Assembly (NCBI RefSeq): GCF_014202335.1
Contig: NZ_JACHGP010000011.1
Span: 227,179 to 291,178, forward strand
Direction: 5' to 3'
Length of the DNA stretch: 64,000 bases
DNA from: Mycobacterium sp. AZCC_0083
Lineage (GTDB): Bacteria > Actinomycetota > Actinomycetes > Mycobacteriales > Mycobacteriaceae
Positions 34,415-44,505 of the stretch are shown in pieces. The translations under genes were made by a program, and so were the position numbers. Numbering within the stretch: the first letter of the stretch is position 1; every line of letters begins with the position of its first letter. Under the pieces are notes generated by a model. That model was not told where the DNA came from. It saw only the letters and a program-made list of their open reading frames with translations, and made no database searches.

Positions 34415-36024
34415 GCAGCGACCGCCGCGGCCCAGCCACCGAAGTGGCTGATGTCCACGCCCGCGTCGGCGGCGCCGCCGTCACACCCGAACGAGGTCCG
34501 CCACGTGCCGTCGTCGAACTCGACCTTGCCGAGCTGCATCGGGGCGGGTAGCGCGACCAGGAACCGGCCGAGCGCCGCGGGGGAGAGCAGCCACCGATGT
34601 GCCGTCAATGCGGTACCACCGGAGTCGGGCACCCGCGTGATCGCCGGCTTGGGCGGTGTCGTCGGCAGCAGCGTCATCCGGTAGCGCGCGGACGTGGTCA
34701 GCTCACCCGCCCAGCGGGCGCCGACGTCGGTGAGCTGATGCACCAGTGGGCCGCCCGCCAGATGCGCGCCGAACACCACCAGCTCGGTGGCGTCCGCGGC
34801 GGTCAGCGGCCAAACGTCCTCCGGCGCTTCGACTCCCGATGCCAGCGCTGCGACGTCGAGTGCGACCGCGTCCTCGAACGCGCGTGCCAGCACGGTGACG
34901 CCGAACTGGGCGTCACCCGCCCTACCAGCGGGCACCGACACCGCGCACATGTCGAACAGGTTGCAGAAGTTCGTGTAGGTGCCCATCCGGGAGTTCACGC
35001 CGATGGGATCGGCGGCGACCTCGTCGAGCCTCGGGTGCATCGGCGCCGTCGGCACCAGCAACGCGTCGGCGCCATCGAGGGACGCCAAGGCGACGGTGCG
35101 CAGCCGCTGGACCTCGCGGCGGTCGCGGACCAGCTGGTGTGCCGGGATGTCGCGCGCTCCCGTGACGATCCTGCCCACCGTGGGGTCGACCGTGGCATCT
35201 GGGTTGGCATCGATGAATTCGCCTACGGCGGCATATCTTTCGCTGACCAGGGCGCCGTCGTAGAGCAGCTTGGCGGCGGCAAGGAACGGCGCGAAGTCGA
35301 CGGTGACGATGCGGGCGCCTGCGTCGGTCAACGCGCCGACCGCGGTGTCGAACGCGGCGCGCCACTCGGCGTCGAGGCCGGGCAGCTCTGAGGGCACGGC
35401 GACGACGGGGTGGGGCGGGGCCGCCAGCTTCACGTCGGCCGGCCACGGGCGCTGTGGCGCGCCTGCAGCCATTACGCCCATCGCGCGGTTGGCGACCTCC
35501 AGATCGCGGGCGAAGATCGTGACGCAGTCATAGGATTCGCACGCCGGGACGACGCCGTCGGTGCCGACGACGCCGACGGTCGGCTTGATGCCGACGATGC
35601 CCTGCAGGCCGGCAGGTACCCGACCCGATCCCGCGGTGTCGGTGCCGATGGCGATGTCGGCCTCGCCGCTGGCTACCGCCACCGCCGACCCCGAGCTCGA
35701 GCCGCCGCTGATGTAGTCGGGGCGGCGACTGTCGGGCACCGCGCCGTGGGGCGACCGGGTGCCGACGAGCCCGGTGGCGAACTGGTCGAGATTGGTCTTG
35801 CCGACGACCACGGCGCCCGCTGCGCGCAGCGCCGCCACCGAGGCCGCGTCGTGGTCGGGGCGGTAGGCGAACTCCGGACAACCAGCTGTGGTCGGCAGCC
35901 CGGCGGCATCGACGTTGTCCTTGACCGCCAGCCTGAGCCCGGCGAGGGCGCCGCCGCTGCGCGTGCTCGCGGCCAGGTCGGATTGGACGTCGGCCTCGTC
36001 CCGGCGGTTGATCCACACCGTCAT
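34399..36024 (-). CDS. atzF: Allophanate hydrolase (AtzF type), amidase-signature family
   Basis: 541 residues. The Ser-Ser-Lys triad is visible: Lys in LAVKDN, serines in GGSSSGSAVAVASG, and the glycine-rich GTDTAGSGRVPAGLQGIVG. After the amidase core comes a C-terminal domain of about 120 residues typical of allophanate hydrolases (the AtzF/DUR1,2 kind), which split allophanate into ammonia and carbon dioxide. No urea carboxylase is in the window, so the supply of allophanate must come from elsewhere. Confidence 0.82.
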   Translation of the reverse strand: MTVWINRRDEADVQSDLAASTRSGGALAGLRLAVKDNVDAAGLPTTAGCPEFAYRPDHDAASVAALRAAGAVVVGKTNLDQFATGLVGTRSPHGAVPDSRRPDYISGGSSSGSAVAVASGEADIAIGTDTAGSGRVPAGLQGIVGIKPTVGVVGTDGVVPACESYDCVTIFARDLEVANRAMGVMAAGAPQRPWPADVKLAAPPHPVVAVPSELPGLDAEWRAAFDTAVGALTDAGARIVTVDFAPFLAAAKLLYDGALVSERYAAVGEFIDANPDATVDPTVGRIVTGARDIPAHQLVRDRREVQRLRTVALASLDGADALLVPTAPMHPRLDEVAADPIGVNSRMGTYTNFCNLFDMCAVSVPAGRAGDAQFGVTVLARAFEDAVALDVAALASGVEAPEDVWPLTAADATELVVFGAHLAGGPLVHQLTDVGARWAGELTTSARYRMTLLPTTPPKPAITRVPDSGGTALTAHRWLLSPAALGRFLVALPAPMQLGKVEFDDGTWRTSFGCDGGAADAGVDISHFGGWAAAVAAGAVG

Positions 36025-36193
36025 GGCGCCAAACCTAGCGGTCGACAGGTATCACCGCGACTCCACAGACCGAACTTCATCCACAGGCCGAGCCGCGGCT
36101 GGCATCGGGTGAGGTTCCGCCGTCGGCGCCGAGCGGTGGATTGGTCGTACCGGCGGTGCACACCGCGTCGCCGCAGTACGAGAGGAAGCACCA

Positions 36194-36661
36194 ATGTTCG
36201 AGACCCCATTCACCATCGTCGGCAACATCGTGACCGATCCCGTGCATCGCCGCGTCGGCGAGCACGCCGTCGTCAAGTTTCGCGTGGCGAGCAATTCGCG
36301 TCGACGCACCGCCGAAGGAACTTGGGAGCACGGCGAGTCGTTGTTCGTCTCGGTCAGCTGCTGGAACCGGCTCGTCAGCGGCGTGGCATCCCTGGTCAAG
36401 GGTGATCCGGTCATCGTCGTGGGACAGGTCCACACCAGCGAGTACGACGACCGCGAAGGCGTCCGACGCAGTTCGGTCGAAGTGCGCGCCACCGCGGTGG
36501 GGCCGGACCTCGCTCGCAGCACGGTCCGGCTCGAACGGCTCAGGCGATCGAGCGAGGAGCAGCCGGCCGAGGTGTCCGACGACGTCGTCGACTCACCAGA
36601 TGACGACGGGGTCTATCCCGATACCGATGAAGCGGTCGACGGACTACCACTGACCGCTTAG
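36194..36661 (+). CDS. Single-stranded DNA-binding protein paralogue
   Basis: 155 residues. OB-fold of SSB: FTIVGNIVTDPVHRRV, VKFRVASNSRRR, LFVSVSCWNRL and VVGQVHTSEYDD. The C-terminal tail is acidic but lacks the DDDIPF-like tip that in housekeeping SSB recruits partner proteins, ending instead in LPLTA. This marks it as the second mycobacterial SSB, thought to act in stress or recombination rather than replication. It stands alone between the divergent atzF gene and the ABC-F gene. Confidence 0.88.
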   Translation: MFETPFTIVGNIVTDPVHRRVGEHAVVKFRVASNSRRRTAEGTWEHGESLFVSVSCWNRLVSGVASLVKGDPVIVVGQVHTSEYDDREGVRRSSVEVRATAVGPDLARSTVRLERLRRSSEEQPAEVSDDVVDSPDDDGVYPDTDEAVDGLPLTA

Positions 36662-36736
36662 CGCCGACGGACCACGCCTAGGATGGTTCGCGGCGAAGAA
36701 CGCGACGAACCAGTCCACGAAAGGCAACAACACGGC

Positions 36737-38410
36737 ATGGCCGAATTCATCTACACGATGCGGAAGGTCCGCAAGGCGCACGGCGACAAGGTCATCCTTG
36801 ACGACGTCACCCTGAACTTCCTTCCAGGCGCGAAGATCGGCGTCGTCGGTCCCAACGGGGCGGGCAAGTCGAGCGTCTTGCGGATCATGGCCGGTCTGGA
36901 CATCGCCAACAACGGCGACGCGTTCATCTCGCCCGGATCGAGCGTCGGCATCCTGATGCAGGAGCCGCAACTCGACGAGAGCAAGACCGTCCGCGAGAAC
37001 GTCGAGGAGGGTGTGCCGATCAAGGCGAAGCTGAATCGGTACAACGAGGTCGCCGAGCTGATGGCCACCGACTACTCCGACGAGCTGATGGAGGAGATGG
37101 GTCAGCTGCAGGAGGAGTTGGACGCGGCGGACGCCTGGGACCTCGACTCGAAGCTCGAGCAGGCGATGGATGCCCTGCGCTGCCCGCCGCCCGACGAGCC
37201 CGTCACCCACCTGTCCGGTGGCGAGAAGCGCCGCGTGGCGCTGTGCAAGCTGCTGCTCTCGGAGCCCGACCTCCTGCTGCTCGACGAGCCGACCAACCAC
37301 CTGGACGCCGAGAGCGTGCTGTGGCTGGAGAAGCACCTGGCCGACTACAAGGGCGCGATCCTCGCCGTCACCCACGACCGGTACTTCCTCGACAACGTCG
37401 CCGAATGGATCCTCGAGCTCGACCGCGGTCGGGCCTACCCATACGAGGGCAACTACTCCACCTACCTGGAGAAGAAGGCCGAGCGGCTCACCCTGCAGGG
37501 TCGCAAGGACCAGAAACTGCAGAAGCGTCTGGTGGAGGAGCTGGCCTGGGTGCGCTCCGGAGCCAAGGCCAGGCAGGCCAAGAACAAGGCCCGCCTGGGT
37601 CGGTACGAGGAGATGGCTGCCGAGGCGGAGAAGACCCGCAAGCTCGACTTCGAGGAGATCCAGATCCCGACGGGCCCGCGGTTGGGCAGCCAGGTCGTGG
37701 ACGTGGCGAACCTCGACAAGGGCTTCGACGGCCGGATCCTGATCAAGGACCTGTCCTTCACGCTGCCGCGCAACGGCATCGTCGGTGTCATCGGCCCCAA
37801 CGGCGTCGGCAAGACCACGCTGTTCAAGACGATCGTGGGGCTCGAGGAGCCCGACAGCGGGATCGTCAAGGTCGGTGAAACCGTCAAGTTGAGCTACGTC
37901 GACCAGAACCGCGGCGGGATCGATCCGAAGAAGAACGTCTGGCAGGTCGTCTCCGACGGGTTGGACTACATCGAGGTCGGCCAAAACGAGGTGCCGTCAC
38001 GGGCCTACGTCTCGGCGTTCGGGTTCAAGGGCCCCGATCAGCAGAAACCGGCTGGCGTGCTGTCCGGCGGCGAGCGCAACCGGCTGAACCTGGCGTTGAC
38101 GCTGAAGGAGGGCGGGAACCTGATCCTGCTCGACGAGCCCACCAACGACCTGGACGTCGAAACGCTCAGCTCGCTGGAGAACGCCCTGCAGCAGTTTCCG
38201 GGGTGCGCGGTGGTCATCTCCCACGATCGCTGGTTCCTGGACCGCACCTGCACGCACATCCTGGCGTGGGAGGGCGACGACGACAACGAAGCCAAGTGGT
38301 TCTGGTTCGAGGGCAACTTCGGCGGCTACGAGGAGAACAAGCTGCAGCGGCTCGGTGCCGATGCCGCTCGTCCGCACCGGGTCACCCACCGAAGGCTGAC
38401 GCGCGACTAA
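36737..38410 (+). CDS. ettA: ABC-F ATPase, EttA-like translation factor
   Basis: 557 residues, no membrane segment. Two ABC domains: Walker A GPNGAGKS and GPNGVGKT, signatures LSGGEKRRVALC and LSGGERNRLNLA, Walker B LLLLDEPTNHLD and LILLDEPTNDLD. The linker between them is rich in Lys/Glu (EKKAERLTLQGRKDQKL) as in the P-site tRNA interaction motif. EttA gates the ribosome's entry into elongation according to the ADP/ATP ratio. The gene is 75 bp behind the SSB stop and may share its transcript. Confidence 0.9.
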   Translation: MAEFIYTMRKVRKAHGDKVILDDVTLNFLPGAKIGVVGPNGAGKSSVLRIMAGLDIANNGDAFISPGSSVGILMQEPQLDESKTVRENVEEGVPIKAKLNRYNEVAELMATDYSDELMEEMGQLQEELDAADAWDLDSKLEQAMDALRCPPPDEPVTHLSGGEKRRVALCKLLLSEPDLLLLDEPTNHLDAESVLWLEKHLADYKGAILAVTHDRYFLDNVAEWILELDRGRAYPYEGNYSTYLEKKAERLTLQGRKDQKLQKRLVEELAWVRSGAKARQAKNKARLGRYEEMAAEAEKTRKLDFEEIQIPTGPRLGSQVVDVANLDKGFDGRILIKDLSFTLPRNGIVGVIGPNGVGKTTLFKTIVGLEEPDSGIVKVGETVKLSYVDQNRGGIDPKKNVWQVVSDGLDYIEVGQNEVPSRAYVSAFGFKGPDQQKPAGVLSGGERNRLNLALTLKEGGNLILLDEPTNDLDVETLSSLENALQQFPGCAVVISHDRWFLDRTCTHILAWEGDDDNEAKWFWFEGNFGGYEENKLQRLGADAARPHRVTHRRLTRD

Positions 38411-38438
38411 TTATTCAGGGGACGATCCAGACGACCCT

Positions 38439-38502
38439 CGGGGAAAGATCAATCCGGCGGGGTAGGAGCGAAGCGACCCGGGGAAAGATTAGTGTCGCTC
38501 CT
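38439..38502. promoter_or_regulatory. Direct and inverted repeats upstream of glutamate dehydrogenase
   Basis: CGGGGAAAGAT occurs twice exactly 40 bp apart (38439 and 38479). An 8-bp inverted repeat AGGAGCGA/TCGCTCCT (38464-38471, 38495-38502) surrounds the second copy. The region lies between the ABC-F stop and the glutamate dehydrogenase start and could bind a regulator or form a leader hairpin. Confidence 0.45.
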
Positions 38503-38546
38503 GCGTGCCAGCGTCGGTACGCGGGTGTGAGTCAGGAGCAAAAGGC

Positions 38547-41500
38547 ATGACGGTGAATCCGAGCGGCGACGACTTCGACGGATCAGCCAGAACGACGGTG
38601 TTGCACAAGGACGCCAACGCCAAACTCGCCCGCGCGTATCTGCAGACCTATCAGGGGCCGCACGGTGATGCGCCGTCCGCCGATTCGGCGATTACTGCAC
38701 CCGTCGACCAGTCGGTCGCGGGCAGACTGGTGTCGCCTGCGCTGCTGACCGCCCACAGCCGTCTGGGCTCACATCGCAGGATCGGCGAGACGAAGGTCGC
38801 GGTGTACGGCGCCGACGCCGCCGGCGGTTTCGGGCCCGCACTTCAACTGGTCACCGACCAGAGCCAGATGCTGATGGACTCCGTCACGGTATTGCTGCAC
38901 CGGCTGGGCGTCGCGTACTCCGCGATCATGAATCCTTCGTTCCGGGTCCGCCGTGACACGTCGGGTCAGCTCGTCGACATGTGGCCTGCCGCCGACCCGG
39001 ACGCACCCCGCGACGGCGTCGACGAGACGTGGATCCACGTCGCGCTGTCCCCGTCGGTGGACACCCGAAAGCTGACCGAGGCGGCGGAAACGCTGCCCAA
39101 CGTGCTCGCCGACGCGCGGCAGGTGGCCAATGACTCGGCGGCGCTCAACGCCACCCTTGTCGGTCTGGCGAACACTCTCGACGCCGACCGCACCGGCCTC
39201 TTCCCGAGCTATGACCGTCGCGACGTCGCCGCGCTGCTGCGCTGGCTGGCCGACGGGCACTTCGTCCTGCTGGGTTATCAGCGCTGCGCGGTGCGCGACG
39301 GAGAGGCGTCGGTCGACCCGGCCAGCCGTCTCGGTGTGCTCCGCTTGCGCACCGACGCGTTCCCGCAGCTGACCGGTCCCGACGATCTGCTGGTGCTCGC
39401 GCAGGCCACGATGCCCAGCTTCCTGCGCTACGGCGCCTACCCCTTCATCGTGGTCGTCCGCGAGAACCACGGCGGGCAGGGCCAGGCCGTGGAGCACCGG
39501 TTCGTCGGCCTGTTCACCGTGGCCGCGACGAACGCCAACGTGCTCGAGATCCCACTGATCTCGCGGCGCGTCCACGAAGCCCTCGCATTGGCGCAGGGTG
39601 ACCCCAGCCACCCTGGCCAGTTGATGCTCGACATCATCCAGACCATCCCTCGCTCGGAGCTCTTCGCACTCAGCGCCCGCGATCTGCTGGACATGGCAAG
39701 GGCGGTCGTCGATCTCGGCTCGCGGCGGCGCGCGCTGCTGTTCCTGCGGGCCGACCAGCTCGCCCACTTCGTATCCTGCCTGGTGTATCTGCCACGCGAC
39801 CGCTACACCACCGCGGTCCGGCTTGAGATGCAGGACATCCTGGTCCGCGAGCTCGGCGGCGTCAGCATCGAGTACACCGCGCGGGTCAGCGAATCCCCTT
39901 GGGCGGTAGTGCACTTCACCGTTCGACTGGCTGCGGGATCGCGACCGGCCGACATCGACACGTCGTTGGTCAACGAGTCCAGGATCCAGAACCTGCTGAC
40001 CGAGGCCGCCCGTACCTGGGGCGATCGCCTGATCGGCGCGGTGAAGACGGGATCGATCGGCCAGGCCGCCGCCGAGCACTACTCCGCTGCGTTCCCGGAG
40101 GTCTACAAGCAGGCCTTCGCCCCTGCGGACGCCATCGGTGACATCGCGATCATCGAAGAGCTGCAAGACAACTCGGTCAAGCTGGTGTTCTCCGAGGGCG
40201 GTGAGGGCCAGGCCGCCCAGCTCACCTGGTACCTGGGTGGACGATCGGCATCCCTGAGCGAATTGCTGCCGATGTTGCAGTCGATGGGCGTCGTGGTGCT
40301 CGAGGAGCGGCCCTTCACCGTGACCCGGCCCGACGGCCTGCCGGTGTGGATCTACCAGTTCAAGATCGCCCTACGGCAGGCGATTGCCGACGAGCATGAC
40401 GTTGCGGGACGCGCGGCCACCGCCGCCCGGTTCGCCGATGCCGTCACCGCCATCTGGCAGGGCCGCGTCGAGATCGACCGGTTCAACGAGCTGGTGCTGC
40501 GCGCGGGACTCACCTGGCAGCAGGTGACCGTGCTGCGCAGCTACGCAAAGTACCTGCGGCAGGCTGGTTTTCCGTACAGTCAGTCGCTCGTCGAGACCGT
40601 GGTGAACGACAACCCCCACACGGCTCGCTCCCTCGTCGAGTTGTTCGAGGCACTCTTCGACCCGTCCGAGGACGCCGAGCACGACGCATCCGCCGCGGCG
40701 GCCGCCGTCGCCGCCGACATCGACGCGTTGGTCAGCCTGGACACCGACCGGGTGCTGCGCGCGTTCGCCTCCATGATCCAGGCCACGTTGCGCACCAACT
40801 ACTTCGTGACGAGGGCCGGTTCGGCACGCGAGCAGAATGTGCTCTCGGTCAAGGTCAACCCCGGCCTGATCGACGAATTGCCGCTACCCCGGCCCAAGTT
40901 CGAGATCTTCGTGTACTCACCGCGAGTGGAGGGCGTACACCTGCGGTTCGGTTACGTGGCGCGCGGCGGACTGCGGTGGTCGGACCGTCGCGAGGACTTC
41001 CGCACCGAGATCCTCGGGCTCGTCAAGGCACAGGCCGTGAAGAACGCCGTCATCGTGCCCGTCGGCGCCAAGGGCGGCTTCGTGCTCAAGTCGCCGCCCG
41101 CCCCCACCGGGGACGCGGCTGTCGACCGCGACGCGCAGCGCGCCGAGGGAGTGGCCTGCTACCGGCTGTTCATCAGCGGTCTCCTCGACATCACCGACAA
41201 CGTCGACACCGCCAGCGGTGCAGTCGTCGCGCCGGACCGCGTGGTCCGACGGGACGGGGATGACGCCTACCTCGTCGTCGCCGCGGACAAGGGCACCGCC
41301 ACCTTCTCCGACATCGCCAACGACGTCGCCAAGTCCTACGGGTTCTGGCTCAGTGACGCGTTCGCCTCCGGCGGATCGGTGGGCTATGACCACAAGGCGA
41401 TGGGCATCACGGCCAAGGGCGCCTGGGAATCGGTGAAGCGGCACTTCCGCGAGATGGGCATCGACACCCAGTCCGAGGACTTCACCGTTTCGGGTGTCGG

Positions 41501-43409
41501 CGACATGAGTGGTGACGTGTTCGGCAACGGAATGCTGCTGTCCGAGCACATCCGGTTGGTCGCGGCGTTCGACCACCGCCACATCTTCCTCGACCCCAAT
41601 CCCGACTCCGCCAGTTCGTGGGTCGAGCGCAAGCGGATGTTCGAGCTGCCGCGCTCCAGCTGGGACGACTACGACCGCGCGCTCATCAGCGAGGGCGGCG
41701 GAGTGTTCAGCCGGGAGCAGAAGTCGATCCCGATCAGCGCGCAGGTACGTGAGGCACTCGGTCTGGCAGACGACGTCGAGGAGATGACGCCGCCCGCGTT
41801 GATGAAGGCGATCATGCTGGCGCCGACGGCCCTGTTCTGGAACGGCGGCATCGGCACCTACATCAAGGCGGAGACCGAATCGGACGCCGACGTCGGTGAC
41901 CGCGCCAACGACTCGATTCGGGTGAACGGAAACCAGTTGCGCGCCAAGGTGATCGGCGAGGGCGGCAACCTTGGTGTGACGCAGCGCGGGCGCATCGAGT
42001 TCGAGTTGGCCGGCGGACACGTCAACACCGACGCACTGGACAACTCGGCTGGCGTCGACTGCTCCGACCACGAGGTCAACATCAAGATCCTGGTCGATTC
42101 GCTGGTCACCGCGGGCAAGGTGAGCGCCGAGGAGCGGACCGATCTGTTGATGTCGATGACCGACGAGGTCGGGCTTCTGGTGCTCGAGGACAACGCCGCC
42201 CAGAACGACCTGATGGGCACCAGCCGGGCCAATGCCGCCAGCCTGCTCACCGTGCACGCCCGTCAGATCAAGGGTCTGGTCGTCGAGCGCGGCCTCAACC
42301 GCGAACTCGAGGCGTTCCCGGCGGACAAGGAGATCCGCAGGCGCACCGAGGTGGGCGTCGGCCTGACCTCACCCGAACTGTCGACGCTGATGGCACACGT
42401 GAAGCTGCGGCTGAAGGACGAGTTGCTCGCCGGCGAACTGCCCGATCAAGAGGTGTTCGCCGCCCGGCTGCCCGAATACTTCCCGCGTCAGCTACGCGAC
42501 CGCTTCGGTCCCGAGATCCGTACGCACCAGCTGCGCAGGGAGATCGTCACGACCATGCTCGTGAACGACCTCGTCGACACCGCGGGGATCAGCTACGCCT
42601 ACCGCGTCTGCGAGGACGTCGGCGTCGGACCGGTCGATGCGGTGCGCGCGTATGTCGCCACCGACGAGATCTTCAAGGTCGGTGACGTCTGGCGGCAGAT
42701 CAGGGCCGTGGGCAACGCCGGAGCGTCGGTCGCGGTGACCGACCGGTTGACGCTGGATCTGCGTCGCCTGATCGACCGCGCCGGGCGTTGGCTGCTCAAC
42801 TACCGTCCGCAGCCGCTTGCGGTGGGCGCGGAGGTCAACCGGTTCGCCGCGAAGGTGGCCGACCTGACGCCGCGGATGTCGGAGTGGCTGCGGGGCGACG
42901 ACCGGGCCATCGTCGCCAAGGAATCAAGTGATTTCATCGCACAGGGCGTCCCCGAGGACCTGGCGATGATGGTCGCGACCGGGCTGTACCAGTACAGCCT
43001 GCTCGACGTCATCGACATCGCCGACATCGCCGACCGCGATCCCGCCGAGGTGGCGGACACGTACTTCACGTTGATGGACCACCTCGGCGCCGACGCCCTG
43101 CTCACGGCGATTTCGCGGCTGGCCCGCGACGACCGTTGGCATTCGTTGGCCCGCTTGGCGATTCGCGACGACATCTACGGGTCGCTGCGCGCATTGTGCT
43201 TCGACGTGCTCGCCGTCGGCGAACCCGACGAGACCGGCGAGCAGAAGATCGAGGAGTGGGAGCTGACGAACAGTTCCCGCGTGACGCGGGCCCGCCGCAC
43301 ACTCGGCGAGATCGCCGAGGACGGCGAGAAGGACCTGGCGACTCTGTCGGTGGCCGCACGCCAGATCCGGAGCATGACGAGGACGAGCGGAACGGGCACG
43401 ACCGGGTGA
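38547..43409 (+). CDS. gdh: NAD-specific glutamate dehydrogenase, large (180-kDa) class
   Basis: 1,620 residues, the size of the L-180 class, which converts glutamate to 2-oxoglutarate and ammonia with NAD. A long N-terminal ACT/PAS-like regulatory region (about 700 residues) precedes the catalytic core with RGGLRWSDRREDFRTEILGL and the lysine-bearing VGAKGGFVLK, then the NAD domain (YDHKAMGITAKGAWESVKRH, VSGVGDMSGDVFGNGML). AGGAGCAAAAGG lies before the ATG. In mycobacteria this enzyme is restrained by the GarA phosphoprotein (known from the family). The thioesterase gene overlaps its stop. Confidence 0.95.
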   Translation: MTVNPSGDDFDGSARTTVLHKDANAKLARAYLQTYQGPHGDAPSADSAITAPVDQSVAGRLVSPALLTAHSRLGSHRRIGETKVAVYGADAAGGFGPALQLVTDQSQMLMDSVTVLLHRLGVAYSAIMNPSFRVRRDTSGQLVDMWPAADPDAPRDGVDETWIHVALSPSVDTRKLTEAAETLPNVLADARQVANDSAALNATLVGLANTLDADRTGLFPSYDRRDVAALLRWLADGHFVLLGYQRCAVRDGEASVDPASRLGVLRLRTDAFPQLTGPDDLLVLAQATMPSFLRYGAYPFIVVVRENHGGQGQAVEHRFVGLFTVAATNANVLEIPLISRRVHEALALAQGDPSHPGQLMLDIIQTIPRSELFALSARDLLDMARAVVDLGSRRRALLFLRADQLAHFVSCLVYLPRDRYTTAVRLEMQDILVRELGGVSIEYTARVSESPWAVVHFTVRLAAGSRPADIDTSLVNESRIQNLLTEAARTWGDRLIGAVKTGSIGQAAAEHYSAAFPEVYKQAFAPADAIGDIAIIEELQDNSVKLVFSEGGEGQAAQLTWYLGGRSASLSELLPMLQSMGVVVLEERPFTVTRPDGLPVWIYQFKIALRQAIADEHDVAGRAATAARFADAVTAIWQGRVEIDRFNELVLRAGLTWQQVTVLRSYAKYLRQAGFPYSQSLVETVVNDNPHTARSLVELFEALFDPSEDAEHDASAAAAAVAADIDALVSLDTDRVLRAFASMIQATLRTNYFVTRAGSAREQNVLSVKVNPGLIDELPLPRPKFEIFVYSPRVEGVHLRFGYVARGGLRWSDRREDFRTEILGLVKAQAVKNAVIVPVGAKGGFVLKSPPAPTGDAAVDRDAQRAEGVACYRLFISGLLDITDNVDTASGAVVAPDRVVRRDGDDAYLVVAADKGTATFSDIANDVAKSYGFWLSDAFASGGSVGYDHKAMGITAKGAWESVKRHFREMGIDTQSEDFTVSGVGDMSGDVFGNGMLLSEHIRLVAAFDHRHIFLDPNPDSASSWVERKRMFELPRSSWDDYDRALISEGGGVFSREQKSIPISAQVREALGLADDVEEMTPPALMKAIMLAPTALFWNGGIGTYIKAETESDADVGDRANDSIRVNGNQLRAKVIGEGGNLGVTQRGRIEFELAGGHVNTDALDNSAGVDCSDHEVNIKILVDSLVTAGKVSAEERTDLLMSMTDEVGLLVLEDNAAQNDLMGTSRANAASLLTVHARQIKGLVVERGLNRELEAFPADKEIRRRTEVGVGLTSPELSTLMAHVKLRLKDELLAGELPDQEVFAARLPEYFPRQLRDRFGPEIRTHQLRREIVTTMLVNDLVDTAGISYAYRVCEDVGVGPVDAVRAYVATDEIFKVGDVWRQIRAVGNAGASVAVTDRLTLDLRRLIDRAGRWLLNYRPQPLAVGAEVNRFAAKVADLTPRMSEWLRGDDRAIVAKESSDFIAQGVPEDLAMMVATGLYQYSLLDVIDIADIADRDPAEVADTYFTLMDHLGADALLTAISRLARDDRWHSLARLAIRDDIYGSLRALCFDVLAVGEPDETGEQKIEEWELTNSSRVTRARRTLGEIAEDGEKDLATLSVAARQIRSMTRTSGTGTTG

Positions 43410-43819
43410 CCCAACGGTTCGTGACGCCGGTGCCGGTGCGCTGGTCGGACATCGACATGTACCAGCACGTGAATCATGCGACGATGGTGACCATCCTGGA
43501 GGAGGCCCGCGTCCCGTTCCTGGCCAAGCCGTTCGCCGATGACTTCGTCACCACCGGTCTGCTGATCGCCGAGGTCAAGGTGACCTACAAGGGTCAGCTT
43601 CGGCTTGGGGATTCGCCTCTGCAGGTGACGATTTGGGTGAGCCGGCTGCGTGCGGTCGACTTCACGCTCGGCTACGAGGTGCGCTCGGTCTTGGCTGATC
43701 CGGACTCCAAGCCGGCGGTGATCGGGGAGAGTCAATTGGCGGCGTTCGACATCGAGGAGCAGAAGCTGGTGCGGTTGGCCCCGCACCACCGAGAGTATCT
43801 GCAGCGTTACCAACGGTGA
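43406..43819 (+). CDS. Hotdog-fold acyl-CoA thioesterase
   Basis: 137 residues. 4-hydroxybenzoyl-CoA thioesterase-like: VRWSDIDMYQHVNHATMV carries the catalytic Asp and the hotdog helix; LRLGDSPLQVTIWVSRL is the central strand. Cytoplasmic, hydrolyses acyl-CoA of unknown chain. GTG start overlaps the glutamate dehydrogenase stop as GTGA and its own stop overlaps the next gene, so three proteins are translated in sequence. Confidence 0.85.
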   Translation: MTQRFVTPVPVRWSDIDMYQHVNHATMVTILEEARVPFLAKPFADDFVTTGLLIAEVKVTYKGQLRLGDSPLQVTIWVSRLRAVDFTLGYEVRSVLADPDSKPAVIGESQLAAFDIEEQKLVRLAPHHREYLQRYQR

Positions 43820-44505
43820 CCCAGCCCGAGCGCGACCGCGGCTTGTGGCTCGAGGACGCCGCACACCGAGAAGACCTGAGTACCTTCGTCGACGCCGCGT
43901 TGCGTCTCGACGACTCCAGCGTGATTCGGCTGCGAGAACGACCTGGCGGGCTGGTGGTCGCCTGGCTCGCAACCGGATTCGACGTGCTCGCCAGCCGCGT
44001 CGTCGGCGGCCGAGTGCGCCCGGCAGACCTCTCCGCCGGGGCCGATGCGCTGGCCCGTGCGCTGCCCCACATGGACCGTTCGGGTTACGTCGATCCCGGC
44101 TTCGCGATGGACTCGGCATGGCGCGGCGCACTGCCACCGGACAACGGGTTCGTCCACCTCGACGACGTGCCCGCCCGTGCGGTTCTCGACCTCGCGCAAC
44201 GCGGGGTCGCATTGGCCAGGGAGCACAGCAGCGCGCACGGCCCGCCTGCGTCGTTGCTGGAGCAGGAGGTCGTCGCCGTCCGTTCCGGCGATACCGAAGT
44301 CGGCATACCGATGCGATGCGTATTCGCCCTGACTGCAATGGGATTCCTGCCGCAATCGAGAACCACGGGCGATGAGTTCGCGCCGGAATCGGTGGCGGCC
44401 GATGAGGTGGTGCGGGTGCGGGTACTGCCGGCCTGGCTGCGCATCGACGCGCGGTTCGGCACCGTGTACCGGCGCCGCGGCGACCCGGCCGTGGTGTTGC
44501 GTTAA
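43816..44505 (+). CDS. Conserved actinobacterial protein, unknown function
   Basis: 229 residues, soluble, no catalytic motif recognised. Acidic N-terminal third, then two regular helices and a C-terminal stretch of basic strands (AWLRIDARFGTVYRRRGDP). Its place after the glutamate dehydrogenase and thioesterase genes is, from memory, conserved in mycobacteria (Rv2474c). GTG start in a GTGA overlap. Confidence 0.75.
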   Translation: MTQPERDRGLWLEDAAHREDLSTFVDAALRLDDSSVIRLRERPGGLVVAWLATGFDVLASRVVGGRVRPADLSAGADALARALPHMDRSGYVDPGFAMDSAWRGALPPDNGFVHLDDVPARAVLDLAQRGVALAREHSSAHGPPASLLEQEVVAVRSGDTEVGIPMRCVFALTAMGFLPQSRTTGDEFAPESVAADEVVRVRVLPAWLRIDARFGTVYRRRGDPAVVLR

